Notes under the pieces: model-generated
What the model saw: only the letters and a program-made list of their open reading frames with translations
Database searches by the model: none
What the model was told of the DNA's origin: nothing
Made by a program: the position numbers and the translations under genes
Origin: CBDFGT01 sp965247225
GTDB lineage: Bacteria; Pseudomonadota; Alphaproteobacteria; Rhizobiales; Rhizobiaceae
NCBI GenBank assembly: GCA_965247225.1
Contig: CBDFGT010000018.1
Coordinates: forward strand, 1-64,000
Reading direction: 5' to 3'
Length of the DNA stretch: 64,000 nucleotides
In this document: positions 1 to 7,418 of the stretch, in pieces
Numbering within the stretch: position 1 is the stretch's first letter
How the letters are laid out: each line of letters starts with the position of its first letter

Positions 1-211
1 GAATTTGCGCAGCATCGCGCCGGTCGCCTCGATATCGGCCTGCATATCCGGGCCGGATCCGACCATGAATATGTGGTCGAGGTAAACGGCGACAATGATC
101 TTGTCGATGCCTTTGAAATGGCTTGCAGTCTTGGCCCGCAGGATTGCATTGTAACCGATGTTTTCCGTTCTCGAAACGATGTGACGATTCCGGCACAGGA
201 AAGGATGTCCG
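1..211. other. Unresolved open frame at the window edge
   Basis: From base 1 one plus-strand frame stays open to 435 and has a coding-like composition, but it would overlap the Rieske gene by more than 200 bases, which is unlikely for a real gene. The exactly complementary minus-strand frame is also open and could start at an ATG at 66 or 45 and run out of the window. That would be a gene divergent from the Rieske gene. I recognise no family in either reading. The neighbouring sequence is needed to tell which strand is used. Confidence 0.3.
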
Positions 212-904
212 TTGAATATGCTTCCCGTCTGGACCCCCGTCGGTCTGTCCCGCTCCGTGGAAACCGGAACATCATCCGGCACACTTGTCAACGGCAAGGA
301 ATATGTGGTCTGGCGCGACAGTCGTGGCCGCGCCCATATCTGGGAGGACCGGTGCCCGCATCGCGGCATGCGCCTGAGCTTCGGCTTCGTGCGTGGCGAC
401 CATATCGCCTGTCTCTATCACGGCTGGCAATATGACGAGGCCGGGCAATGCCGCCATATTCCGGCACATCCCGATCTCGACGTTCCCAAAACCATCAAGG
501 TTGCAACCTCACGCACGCTGGAAGCTGCCGGAATGATCTGGCACGGGCCGGACATCGGTGAGCCGGGACAGGAGGAGACCGCGCTTTCAGCCATGGATGC
601 TTGCACGGCCGTGCACAGCCTGTTCGTCGATTGTCCGCCGGACAAAATCGCAGACCATATCCGCCATTTTATCTTTCAGGGTTTTTCGCCGGCTGTTGAA
701 ATTGTCCGTCCTGGCCTGTGGGAAATAGGCTTTGGCGAGGACCGGCTCTATGCGGGTGTTCAGATCATGACAGAAAAACGAACCGGCCTGCATCTGGCAC
801 TTTTGCGTCCGGACGCGGATGCCGCAACGGTAAAACACTATATCCGCTACAGCATTGCCCTGCGCCATCATATCGAAAACCATGCTCTTTTCGGGGAATT
901 CTGA
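212..904 (+). CDS. Short Rieske [2Fe-2S] domain protein
   Basis: A 230-residue protein with a clear Rieske cluster site: CPHRG at about residues 48-52 and CLYHGW about 20 residues later, the C-x-H...C-x2-H pattern that binds one [2Fe-2S] cluster. The remaining 130 residues show no obvious Asn/Asp-His-His mononuclear iron site of large oxygenase subunits, and the protein is shorter than a typical ring-hydroxylating alpha subunit (350-450). It may therefore be an electron carrier or a reduced oxygenase. The start is uncertain: TTG at 212 lies 7 bases after AAAGG, and ATG at 218 is the alternative. The stop overlaps the GST start (TGATG), so the two are translationally coupled. Confidence 0.75.
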   Translation: MNMLPVWTPVGLSRSVETGTSSGTLVNGKEYVVWRDSRGRAHIWEDRCPHRGMRLSFGFVRGDHIACLYHGWQYDEAGQCRHIPAHPDLDVPKTIKVATSRTLEAAGMIWHGPDIGEPGQEETALSAMDACTAVHSLFVDCPPDKIADHIRHFIFQGFSPAVEIVRPGLWEIGFGEDRLYAGVQIMTEKRTGLHLALLRPDADAATVKHYIRYSIALRHHIENHALFGEF

Positions 905-1536
905 TGCCGGATATCACACTTTACACCTATGAAATGGACGAGCGCTGCTATCGCGTCCGGTTGCTCCTGTCCTTTTTGAGGCTGGACTGGAAGCCTGTTG
1001 CGGTCAATCTTTATCCGGCGCAGGAAACGCTCCGGGAGCCGTTGATATCGCTCAATCCAACCGGTGAACTTCCGACACTTGTCGATGGCGGGCTGACACT
1101 GTTTGGCACAGAGGCCATTTTGATGCACCTTTCCCGTACCTGTGATGCAGACCGGACCTGGCTGCCCGAATCGGCTGCGGGTTTTGCCCTTGTTGCACAA
1201 TGGCTGGTGTTTTCCGCAACGCAACTGACCGTAGCCGTCTTGGCCCGTCATGCCGCAATCTTCAGCCAGCCGGGTGACGGCGAGGCCCTGGCGCGCGCGG
1301 CAAAATCCGCCTTTCGAATCATGGATGATCATATGTGTTTGCGCCAGGTCGACGGTTCGGAGTGGTTTGCAGGATCCCGTCCGACATTGGCGGATCTGGC
1401 CCTGTTCCCAGCCTTTGCGCTGTCACGCGATTTTGGCATAGATCATGATGAATTTCCCGCATTGAGGCGCTGGGTTCGCGCATTCCGCACACTTGACGGA
1501 TTCAAAACCATGCCGGGCATTCCGGATTATTACTAG
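904..1536 (+). CDS. Glutathione S-transferase family protein
   Basis: A 210-residue cytosolic GST-like protein. The N-terminal thioredoxin fold (about residues 1-80) carries the family pattern of a cis-Pro region (GELPTLVDGG) followed by the E-[AS]-I glutathione-contact segment (TEAILMHL). The C-terminal helical domain ends with PTLADLALFP, typical of GST_C. The start ATG overlaps the Rieske stop codon, so the two proteins are made from one message and may act on the same electrophilic substrate; that link is inference. The stop codon lies inside the left end of the palindromic element that follows. The substrate cannot be predicted. Confidence 0.82.
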   Translation: MPDITLYTYEMDERCYRVRLLLSFLRLDWKPVAVNLYPAQETLREPLISLNPTGELPTLVDGGLTLFGTEAILMHLSRTCDADRTWLPESAAGFALVAQWLVFSATQLTVAVLARHAAIFSQPGDGEALARAAKSAFRIMDDHMCLRQVDGSEWFAGSRPTLADLALFPAFALSRDFGIDHDEFPALRRWVRAFRTLDGFKTMPGIPDYY

Positions 1537-1609
1537 TGGTTTGATTTCGACATTTGCATCCGTTCGCAGCACACTCGAGAGCAAATGTCGAAATCATAAA
1601 AACCACTAG
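1533..1609. repeat. Palindromic intergenic element A
   Basis: An inverted repeat. The left arm, 1533-1557, begins CTAGTGGTTT and ends CGACATTTGC; the right arm, 1581-1609, mirrors it with one 4-base bulge. The inner 15 base pairs are perfect, around a 23-base loop. The left end contains the GST stop codon. The arms start and end with CTAG and share the core GACATTTG with element B, so both look like members of one hairpin family. It may also serve as a transcription end for the GST operon, although no T-run follows. Confidence 0.8.
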
Positions 1610-1620
1610 CAAGACTATGA

Positions 1621-1699
1621 TTCTAGTGGAATGAATTTGACATTTGAGTCCCGGTAGCGGCGACCTCTCAACTCAAATGTCAAATTCATTCCACTAGAA
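1621..1699. repeat. Palindromic intergenic element B
   Basis: A perfect 29-base-pair inverted repeat (arms 1621-1649 and 1671-1699, loop 1650-1670). The arms begin TTCTAGTGGAATG and contain TTTGACATTTGAG. It lies 11 bases after element A, in tandem, and shares its CTAGTGG ends and GACATTTG core, but differs in the middle of the arms. Compensating changes on both arms argue that the structure is conserved rather than the sequence. From 1700 to about 2020 I see no gene, only a weak TTGACT at 1857 with TATACC at 1882 as a possible promoter for the next gene. Confidence 0.85.
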
Positions 1700-2039
1700 C
1701 GATTCCATTTTACCCTGAACCGCTCTCTCAACCACAATGCAAGGATGCATGCCAGGACAACCCGGTAGCTATTGTGTTATCGGAAAAGGGGTTGGGGCAA
1801 ACAGGAAATTGTGCGTGCAGACACTTGTGCTCAAGATCGAATAGCTTGATTTTCCCTTGACTTTGCCTGACGCATCTTATCTATACCAAGAACCATTTTA
1901 TCGATAAAAGTATGGCAGTTAAGCTCATTCTTAAAGATCAGTGCCGAATTTCAGATGTGGCAGGAAGTCCAATGTGATCGTGTTGCGATCATATGTCTGA
2001 TGGTCTTTACAGGTGCTGTGGCAGGAGGTCAGGACTATT

Positions 2040-2495
2040 ATGAAAATTGCAATTGCAGGTGACAGTGCGGGTGAGCCACTGGCCAGGATTCTCGTTGAAT
2101 ATTTCGCTAGGAAGGCCGGTTTTGAGGTCGGCGACCTCAGCAAGCCTGAAGATGGCAGTGCGGAATTTTATGCGGCCACTTCAGAACGTGTCGCCCGGGC
2201 CATTTTGTCCGGCCAGTTCGAGCGCGGCATTCTGGTCTGCGGTACCGGAATTGGTGTGTGCATATCCGCCAACAAGGTGCCCGGCATCCGCGCTGCCCTG
2301 ACACATGACACCTATTCAGCGGAACGCGCCGCCCTCTCCAACAACGCGCAGATCATTACAATGGGTGCACGGGTGATCGGAGCGGAGGTTGCCAAGACCA
2401 TTGCGGACGCATTCCTGCGCAACAGCTTTGACGAAAACGGATCCTCTGCTGCCAATGTTGCGGCCATCAATGCCCTCGACAGCAAATATCACTGA
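2040..2495 (+). CDS. eryI: RpiB/LacAB-family sugar phosphate isomerase, EryI-like
   Basis: A 151-residue RpiB-type isomerase with the hallmark GTGIGVCISANKVPGIRA loop, which binds the phosphate and carries the catalytic Cys region. In Brucella erythritol catabolism an RpiB paralogue (EryI) makes D-erythrose-4-phosphate, the last step into the pentose phosphate pathway. The adjacent EryH, EryC and EryA homologues support that role over housekeeping ribose-5-phosphate isomerisation. The chosen ATG follows AGGAGG and AGGA; a longer frame from 2013 lacks a family match. It converges on the minus-strand eryH-like gene with no intergenic base: the stop codons are 2493-2495 and 2496-2498. Confidence 0.8.
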   Translation: MKIAIAGDSAGEPLARILVEYFARKAGFEVGDLSKPEDGSAEFYAATSERVARAILSGQFERGILVCGTGIGVCISANKVPGIRAALTHDTYSAERAALSNNAQIITMGARVIGAEVAKTIADAFLRNSFDENGSSAANVAAINALDSKYH

Positions 2496-3266
2496 TCATC
2501 CGAGGGCTTCCGAGCAACGCCTGAGAATATCGATATAGCCATCGACATTCCAGGCGGAGCGGCCAATGAACAGGCCGTCAACATGAGGCCTGGCAATCAG
2601 TTCAGCGCAATTTTGCGGATTGACACTGCCACCATAGAGCACAGGAACGGATCTTCCCAATCTGCTGCGGGCAATACCGCCGATGATTTCATGGCGCGCA
2701 TCCGCATAGTCTGATGTGGCAGGAATGCCCCTGGCCCCGATAGCCCACACAGGTTCATAAGCCAGGAGGATTGGGTGGTCTTTTTCGGCATCTGACAGAA
2801 ATTCCAGTGCGCCCTCAACCTGTATCTTCAAAACACGATCCGCATCACCGGCTTCACGCTGCTGCAAGGTTTCGCCGATACAGATCAGCGGAATCAAACC
2901 ATGGCGCACGGCAGCGGCGACTTTCCAGCCCACAGTGCGGTCTGTTTCATTAAAGAATTCCCGCCTTTCGCTATGCCCCAGTTCGACAATATCGAGGTTG
3001 CAGTCCTTCAGCATCACCGGTGATACTTCTCCTGTCCAGGCACCGGATTCGTCCCAATGCATGTTTTGCGCACCAACCTTGACGCGCGTTCCGGCAAGAG
3101 CTGTCTTGACCTCCCGCACGGCTGTAAAAGGCGGAATGACAAACCGCTGGATGCGGGGGTCCGCCACCGTCTCGCCGGATTTCAGGCCCTGTGCAAACTC
3201 CATGGCTTCGGCAAGTGTTTTGTTCATTTTCCAGCTGGTGCCAATCCAATATTGCGGCGCAGACAT
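2496..3266 (-). CDS. eryH: Triosephosphate-isomerase paralogue, EryH-like
   Basis: A 256-residue TIM-barrel enzyme with all TIM catalytic landmarks: Lys in TSWKMNKT, His in ELGHSERR, Glu in AYEPVWAIG and the phosphate loop YGGSVNP. The housekeeping enzyme usually opens with a GNWKMN motif; the N-terminal variant and the locus point to the tetrulose-4-phosphate isomerase EryH of the erythritol pathway. The start (ATG 3266, or the adjacent ATG 3269) follows AAGGA. It is the last gene of the long minus-strand polyol operon, 35 bases after the EryC-like gene. A true second triosephosphate isomerase is the alternative. Confidence 0.82.
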   Translation of the reverse strand: MSAPQYWIGTSWKMNKTLAEAMEFAQGLKSGETVADPRIQRFVIPPFTAVREVKTALAGTRVKVGAQNMHWDESGAWTGEVSPVMLKDCNLDIVELGHSERREFFNETDRTVGWKVAAAVRHGLIPLICIGETLQQREAGDADRVLKIQVEGALEFLSDAEKDHPILLAYEPVWAIGARGIPATSDYADARHEIIGGIARSRLGRSVPVLYGGSVNPQNCAELIARPHVDGLFIGRSAWNVDGYIDILRRCSEALG

Positions 3267-3301
3267 CATATATTCCTTAGTTTTTGATCTTTCAGCGGTC
3301 A

Positions 3302-4225
3302 TTACCGGTTAAATCCGGTGTATATGAAGGGTGCCCAGCAGGCAACAGATTCGGCAAGCATGTCGACAACCAGATGATCGGTCGGCTCGCGCTCACGAAA
3401 CGACAATTCCAGACAGATCTCATTGTCTCTGCCGCCACCGAGGCGCACGGCATCCAGCAGTTTTTGCGGGGTGATCCGTCCGTTCTCATTGTACTGTGCC
3501 GTAAAGGGCCAGTGCCCTCCCTTGTTCATGGTCGATTGTTTGACGTGTATAATCGGCGACCACTGCGGGAAAGCGGAAGCCCAGGCATAGGGGTCAATAT
3601 CATCCGGATCAGGCGAGGTGACATCACCATGGTCAATATCGACCATCATCTGAAACGGGAGGGCAAGACCGGCCTGTTCCAGGCGCATATGCAGCCTGCG
3701 GCATTCCGCGATGGTATGACCAAATTCGCGACCGACCGACATCGGCTCCCAGAACAGAAAGGAAAGGCCTGCATCACGTGCATGATCTGCCACCTCGCGC
3801 CAGCAATCGATAGCAATTTCCAACAATTCCTCACGACGCACCGGATCGTCATAGTCCTTGTGGGTCATGATGGCGAATTGCGTGCCGAGACTGCTGGCAC
3901 CGAGATCCGCCGAAATATCGGCGAAAGTCTTGAACCAGTTGATGTAATACCGGCGGACATCGGCATCGGGGTGTCCGAAATGATTGAGACGACCGTAGGG
4001 ACCGGTCATGCCCGAGGTAATTTTCACACCAGTGGAATCAGAGGCTTTCCGGAATGCGCGAACATGGCGCGCAATCGTCGCGGCAGGCCATCCGGGATTG
4101 ATGAATTCATGGGTCAATTGCACATGACCGATCCGGATACGGTCGGCAATCGTACCCATCAGATCGTCCGCCTCGGCAAAACGGTTGACCAGCGGATTGG
4201 TGTTCAAAGACAGGGTGAAAGCCAT
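3302..4225 (-). CDS. eryC: Sugar phosphate isomerase/epimerase (AP-endonuclease-2 fold), EryC-like
   Basis: A 307-residue TIM-barrel protein of the xylose-isomerase/AP endonuclease 2 type. Metal-ligand candidates are Glu in FWEPMSVGREF, Asp-His in MVDIDHGD, His in IIHVKQS and Glu in ICLELSF, spaced along the barrel as in the family. Size and context match Brucella EryC, a tetrulose-4-phosphate racemase acting between EryB and EryH. The start ATG has a strong AGGAAGGA site 5 bases upstream; the longer upstream reading runs into the preceding gene. It lies 11 bases after the kinase-HAD gene. The exact sugar phosphate is inferred from context. Confidence 0.72.
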   Translation of the reverse strand: MAFTLSLNTNPLVNRFAEADDLMGTIADRIRIGHVQLTHEFINPGWPAATIARHVRAFRKASDSTGVKITSGMTGPYGRLNHFGHPDADVRRYYINWFKTFADISADLGASSLGTQFAIMTHKDYDDPVRREELLEIAIDCWREVADHARDAGLSFLFWEPMSVGREFGHTIAECRRLHMRLEQAGLALPFQMMVDIDHGDVTSPDPDDIDPYAWASAFPQWSPIIHVKQSTMNKGGHWPFTAQYNENGRITPQKLLDAVRLGGGRDNEICLELSFREREPTDHLVVDMLAESVACWAPFIYTGFNR

Positions 4226-4236
4226 AAAAATCCTTC

Positions 4237-6354
4237 CTACCAGACAAAGCTTGGTAAAATAAAATCGGGAACGGCCTGATGTTCGCAATAGAGCGCGTGG
4301 CGCTGGACATCCTCCATGTGTTCCAGAATGCCGGTGGTTACCAGAAGGCTTTTCAGCCCGGCAGCCTTGGCCCCGGCAATATCATGCTCAACGCTGTCGC
4401 CGATACAAAGTATCCGGTCCCTTGCCACACCAGGCAAGCGTTGCAGCGCCGTTTCATAGATGTCGGCATGCGGTTTGCCGATCCAGCGGACTTGACCACC
4501 CAGGGACAGATAAAGCTGGGCAATACGGCCTGCACCAAAGGCCTGTCCGGTTTGCGTCAGCATGATCATGTCCGGATTCGTGCACAGGCACGGTATGTTG
4601 CGTCTTGCCGCCGGTGCCAGAAGGGCCTCATAATAAGAGAGAGGAAAAATGTCCCCTTCGCTGGCAGAGATCAGAATGATATCAGCATCCTCGCCGCGCT
4701 CCACCTGAACAAGGCCCAGCCCCCCGATCGCCGAGATGTCTCCGTCCCGGCTGATCAGCAGCACCCTTCGCGCAGCCGGTGGTACAATACCGCCTGACTG
4801 CATGAGGTGGTAAGCCACTTCGCCGGATGTCAGAAACGCATCCCATGAACTGCGGTCAAAGCCCAGTTTTTCCAGACGCCTGTCATTGTCCTGCGCGCGC
4901 TTGCCGGAGTTTGAAAGGATGATAATGGTCTTGCCCTGTTCCTTGAGGCTTTGAAGGCTTGCCACCGCCTGCGGATAGGGGCCCTTGCCGTCGCGCAGAA
5001 CTCCAAACTGGTCAACCAGAAATGCGTCGAACCTGTCAGAAATTTCCCGGAGTGCGGTCAGCCTCTCAGGCATTCCTGTCTGTACTTTGGCTGCCCCCGT
5101 GATGGCCAGTCGTGCAGAACCCGCAGCCGCTTCCTCACTTTCAACCGGCAGGAATGGAACGCCGAGACGCTTTGCGCGGATAGTGGACCAGACCGCATTT
5201 TTCGCTCCGCCACCCACCGAGCGGACAGAGGTCAGGCGCGGCGCGCCCAACTCTGCCAATCTCTGGTAAGCAAGGGCTTCCACCCCCGCAATCCCTTCAA
5301 ACAGGGCCTGCAAGAACAGGCCGGGATCGTGCGGGCGTGGTTCCATGCGTGGCAAAAATTTCGGATCGTTGATCGGAAACCGTTCGCCAGGTTTCAGCAG
5401 GGGATAGAAATCCAGACCCGTTTGCATTTCCGGGTCCATTTTTGGCGTGAGTGTAGCAATCTGGTCATCAGAAAAAAATGCCGCAAGCACAGTGCCCCCG
5501 GTGTTGGATGCGCCGCCGGCCAGCCACATTTCACCAATACGGTGGCTGTAGAGGCCATATTCGGGTGCAAAAAGCGGCCTGTCTGCCAAAATCTTGATCG
5601 TCAACGTGCTGCCGAGCGCAGTAACGGCATCACCGCAGTTGCTGGCACCTGTCGCCAGAAAAGACGCGCATCCATCGGTTGTTCCGGCAATGACCTGACA
5701 GTCGCGCGGCAGGCCATAGGTCGCAGCGGCGGCCGCCGAAACCCGGGCCATGGGCGCACCCGCCGGCAAAACCTTTGGCAGGCGTGCCAGTTCTGCGCCT
5801 GTCTCTGTGATCCAGTCCGGCCAATGGCGCGCAACAGGATCATAACCGGTTTTCAAAGCATTGTTTTCGTCGGTCAGATCATAACGGCCCGTCAGATGAC
5901 CTGCCAGCCAGTCTGCCTGGTGCAGGATATGGGTCGCTTTCGTGATCCTCTGGAAATACAGGGCCTTTGCAAGACCCGATGTTGCACCATGCGCTGCACT
6001 GGTTTCGGGCGCATGGCGGGCAATGCGCTGCAAGATATCATCATCCGTCACCGGATCATTATACATCAAGGGATCGGCCTGCGGTACACCCCTGGCATCA
6101 ACAGCCAGAACCGTACCGGATGTTCCGTCAATTGCTATGGCAACAACGCATGTCCGGTCAACCTGTTGCAAAATATCATCCAAAACCGCATCAAATGCAG
6201 CCCTCCAGGCCGCTGTATCGCGATAGTTTGCAGAATGGGCGGACAATCTGGACTGTGCTTGTGCGTGAATCCGGAAATCCGCTGTCATGGCAACAGCCCT
6301 TACACCGGATGTACCAATATCAATGCCGATATGGAGCGGTCCTGTTCCGGTCAT
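4237..6354 (-). CDS. Fusion of FGGY sugar kinase and HAD-IIA phosphatase-like domain
   Basis: A 705-residue fusion. Residues about 5-430 are an FGGY carbohydrate kinase: the nucleotide-binding motif IGIDIGTSGVRAV, a second motif AIDGTSGTVL, and GGGAKNAVW near the domain end. Residues about 440-705 are a class IIA HAD domain: nucleophile Asp in FLVDQFGVLRDG, LSNS as motif II, the Lys in IGKPHADIY, and GDSVEHDIAG as the metal-binding motif. The second Asp of the usual DxD is Phe, as in the DxWGV-type HAD-IIA subgroup. One chain thus pairs a kinase with a phosphatase-like module. The start overlaps the aldolase stop (ATGA). The substrate is unknown; context suggests a C4/C5 polyol, ketose or their phosphates. 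Confidence 0.82.
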   Translation of the reverse strand: MTGTGPLHIGIDIGTSGVRAVAMTADFRIHAQAQSRLSAHSANYRDTAAWRAAFDAVLDDILQQVDRTCVVAIAIDGTSGTVLAVDARGVPQADPLMYNDPVTDDDILQRIARHAPETSAAHGATSGLAKALYFQRITKATHILHQADWLAGHLTGRYDLTDENNALKTGYDPVARHWPDWITETGAELARLPKVLPAGAPMARVSAAAAATYGLPRDCQVIAGTTDGCASFLATGASNCGDAVTALGSTLTIKILADRPLFAPEYGLYSHRIGEMWLAGGASNTGGTVLAAFFSDDQIATLTPKMDPEMQTGLDFYPLLKPGERFPINDPKFLPRMEPRPHDPGLFLQALFEGIAGVEALAYQRLAELGAPRLTSVRSVGGGAKNAVWSTIRAKRLGVPFLPVESEEAAAGSARLAITGAAKVQTGMPERLTALREISDRFDAFLVDQFGVLRDGKGPYPQAVASLQSLKEQGKTIIILSNSGKRAQDNDRRLEKLGFDRSSWDAFLTSGEVAYHLMQSGGIVPPAARRVLLISRDGDISAIGGLGLVQVERGEDADIILISASEGDIFPLSYYEALLAPAARRNIPCLCTNPDMIMLTQTGQAFGAGRIAQLYLSLGGQVRWIGKPHADIYETALQRLPGVARDRILCIGDSVEHDIAGAKAAGLKSLLVTTGILEHMEDVQRHALYCEHQAVPDFILPSFVW

Positions 6355-7418
6355 TGCAAGGCCTGTCCTGTCGACCGGTTCAGGGCCTGTCGATATTTTT
6401 CCGCATCCCAGTTGCTCAGTTCCGTATTCTCGTCCTCGCTCAGATAGCGGATCTTGGCTGTCTCCGGCACACGGGCGGTCACATCAGCCAGGCATGCGGC
6501 CATTGCCAGGGCACCTTCGGAAATGGTTCTGGACACCAGAACGCCCTTGCCCGGAAAAAGCAGGAGTGGAACCGGCTGGCTCAAGGATGCCCGCAGACGC
6601 TCCTCCACCTGCAGCGCCGTTTGACCGGGTGCAACGATATGCGCGCCCTTGCCGAGAAACACCACATGGTCCGGATAAAGGCTGCCCCCTGCCGCCAGCT
6701 TGCAAGATACGAGATCGGTTGCCACAGCATGCAGGGCCGGGTTGTCCGGCAGGCAATAGCTGCTGTTATGGGCCAGGCGCTGCAAGGCATCCAAATCCGG
6801 ACGCCCTGCCGAACGATAGCCCGCCTGCAGGCTCCTCACTACAGAGGTCAGCAGGGTTTCCGCTTCAGCCACTGTTTCTGCTGCAATAACCAGCCCGTGA
6901 TTGCCCAGTACGAGAACATTGACACCCTCACGCATCACTGCGCTGATAGCGTGCGCCAATGGCAATCCAGGTCGTGCATAGGGAACAAATTCATGTTGAA
7001 ACGCTGACAACCGGCTTGAAAGAATGGCCTTGGCATTGACCTGAACGGCAACAGCGATGGTTTCAACGCAGTGAACATGCACGACAACCTTTTGAGGCAT
7101 CAGGGCATGAACAGTTGTTTCAATCGACGGACGCAGGCCGGAGAGGTTTCGGACCTGATCCACAAAATCGGCAGCTTTTTCACAGGCCGGATCACCTGCT
7201 TCCAGGGCTGAGAGCAAGGGATCCAGCCTCACGGGAACCAGCATATTGCCATTGCGGGCATTTTTCAGCCACAGGCCGGATGCCTTTATCCACAGTGTCC
7301 CGGCTTCCTTGACAGAAGTATTGCCCCCCGCTCCCTGGACCAGCAGCGGATCCGCTCCAAGCCTGGCTGAAAGATCAACCAGATCCTGCATTTCTGCGCT
7401 TTCCATTATGCTGCCCAT
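6351..7418 (-). CDS. Class II aldolase/adducin-domain protein (RhaD-like, long form)
   Basis: A 355-residue class II aldolase-type protein. The zinc-ligand motif HVHCVET lies mid-domain and the third His is in LGNHGLVI. The start of the domain, LVQGAGGNTSVK, is the phosphate-binding GN-T-S loop. About 120 residues follow the aldolase core, resembling the aldolase half of RhaD-type fusions but without the dehydrogenase half. It overlaps the EryB-like gene at its 5' end (TAATG; an in-frame ATG at 7406 is the alternative) and the kinase-HAD gene at its 3' end. It probably cleaves or epimerises a ketose-1-phosphate. This is not a component of the classical erythritol pathway. Confidence 0.75.
   Translation of the reverse strand: MGSIMESAEMQDLVDLSARLGADPLLVQGAGGNTSVKEAGTLWIKASGLWLKNARNGNMLVPVRLDPLLSALEAGDPACEKAADFVDQVRNLSGLRPSIETTVHALMPQKVVVHVHCVETIAVAVQVNAKAILSSRLSAFQHEFVPYARPGLPLAHAISAVMREGVNVLVLGNHGLVIAAETVAEAETLLTSVVRSLQAGYRSAGRPDLDALQRLAHNSSYCLPDNPALHAVATDLVSCKLAAGGSLYPDHVVFLGKGAHIVAPGQTALQVEERLRASLSQPVPLLLFPGKGVLVSRTISEGALAMAACLADVTARVPETAKIRYLSEDENTELSNWDAEKYRQALNRSTGQALQ

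Noticed and set aside
1857..1887. Promoter for the rpiB/eryI gene (TTGACT and TATACC)
   Set aside because: The spacer is 19 bases with TATACC or 15 with TATCTA, both poor. Mentioned only as a weak possibility.
4951..6447. Long plus-strand open frame (498 codons) across the kinase-HAD gene
   Set aside because: It is antisense to a protein with clear FGGY and HAD motifs, has a Cys/Arg/Gln-rich translation without any family pattern, and no ribosome site. It is a shadow of the GC-rich codon use.
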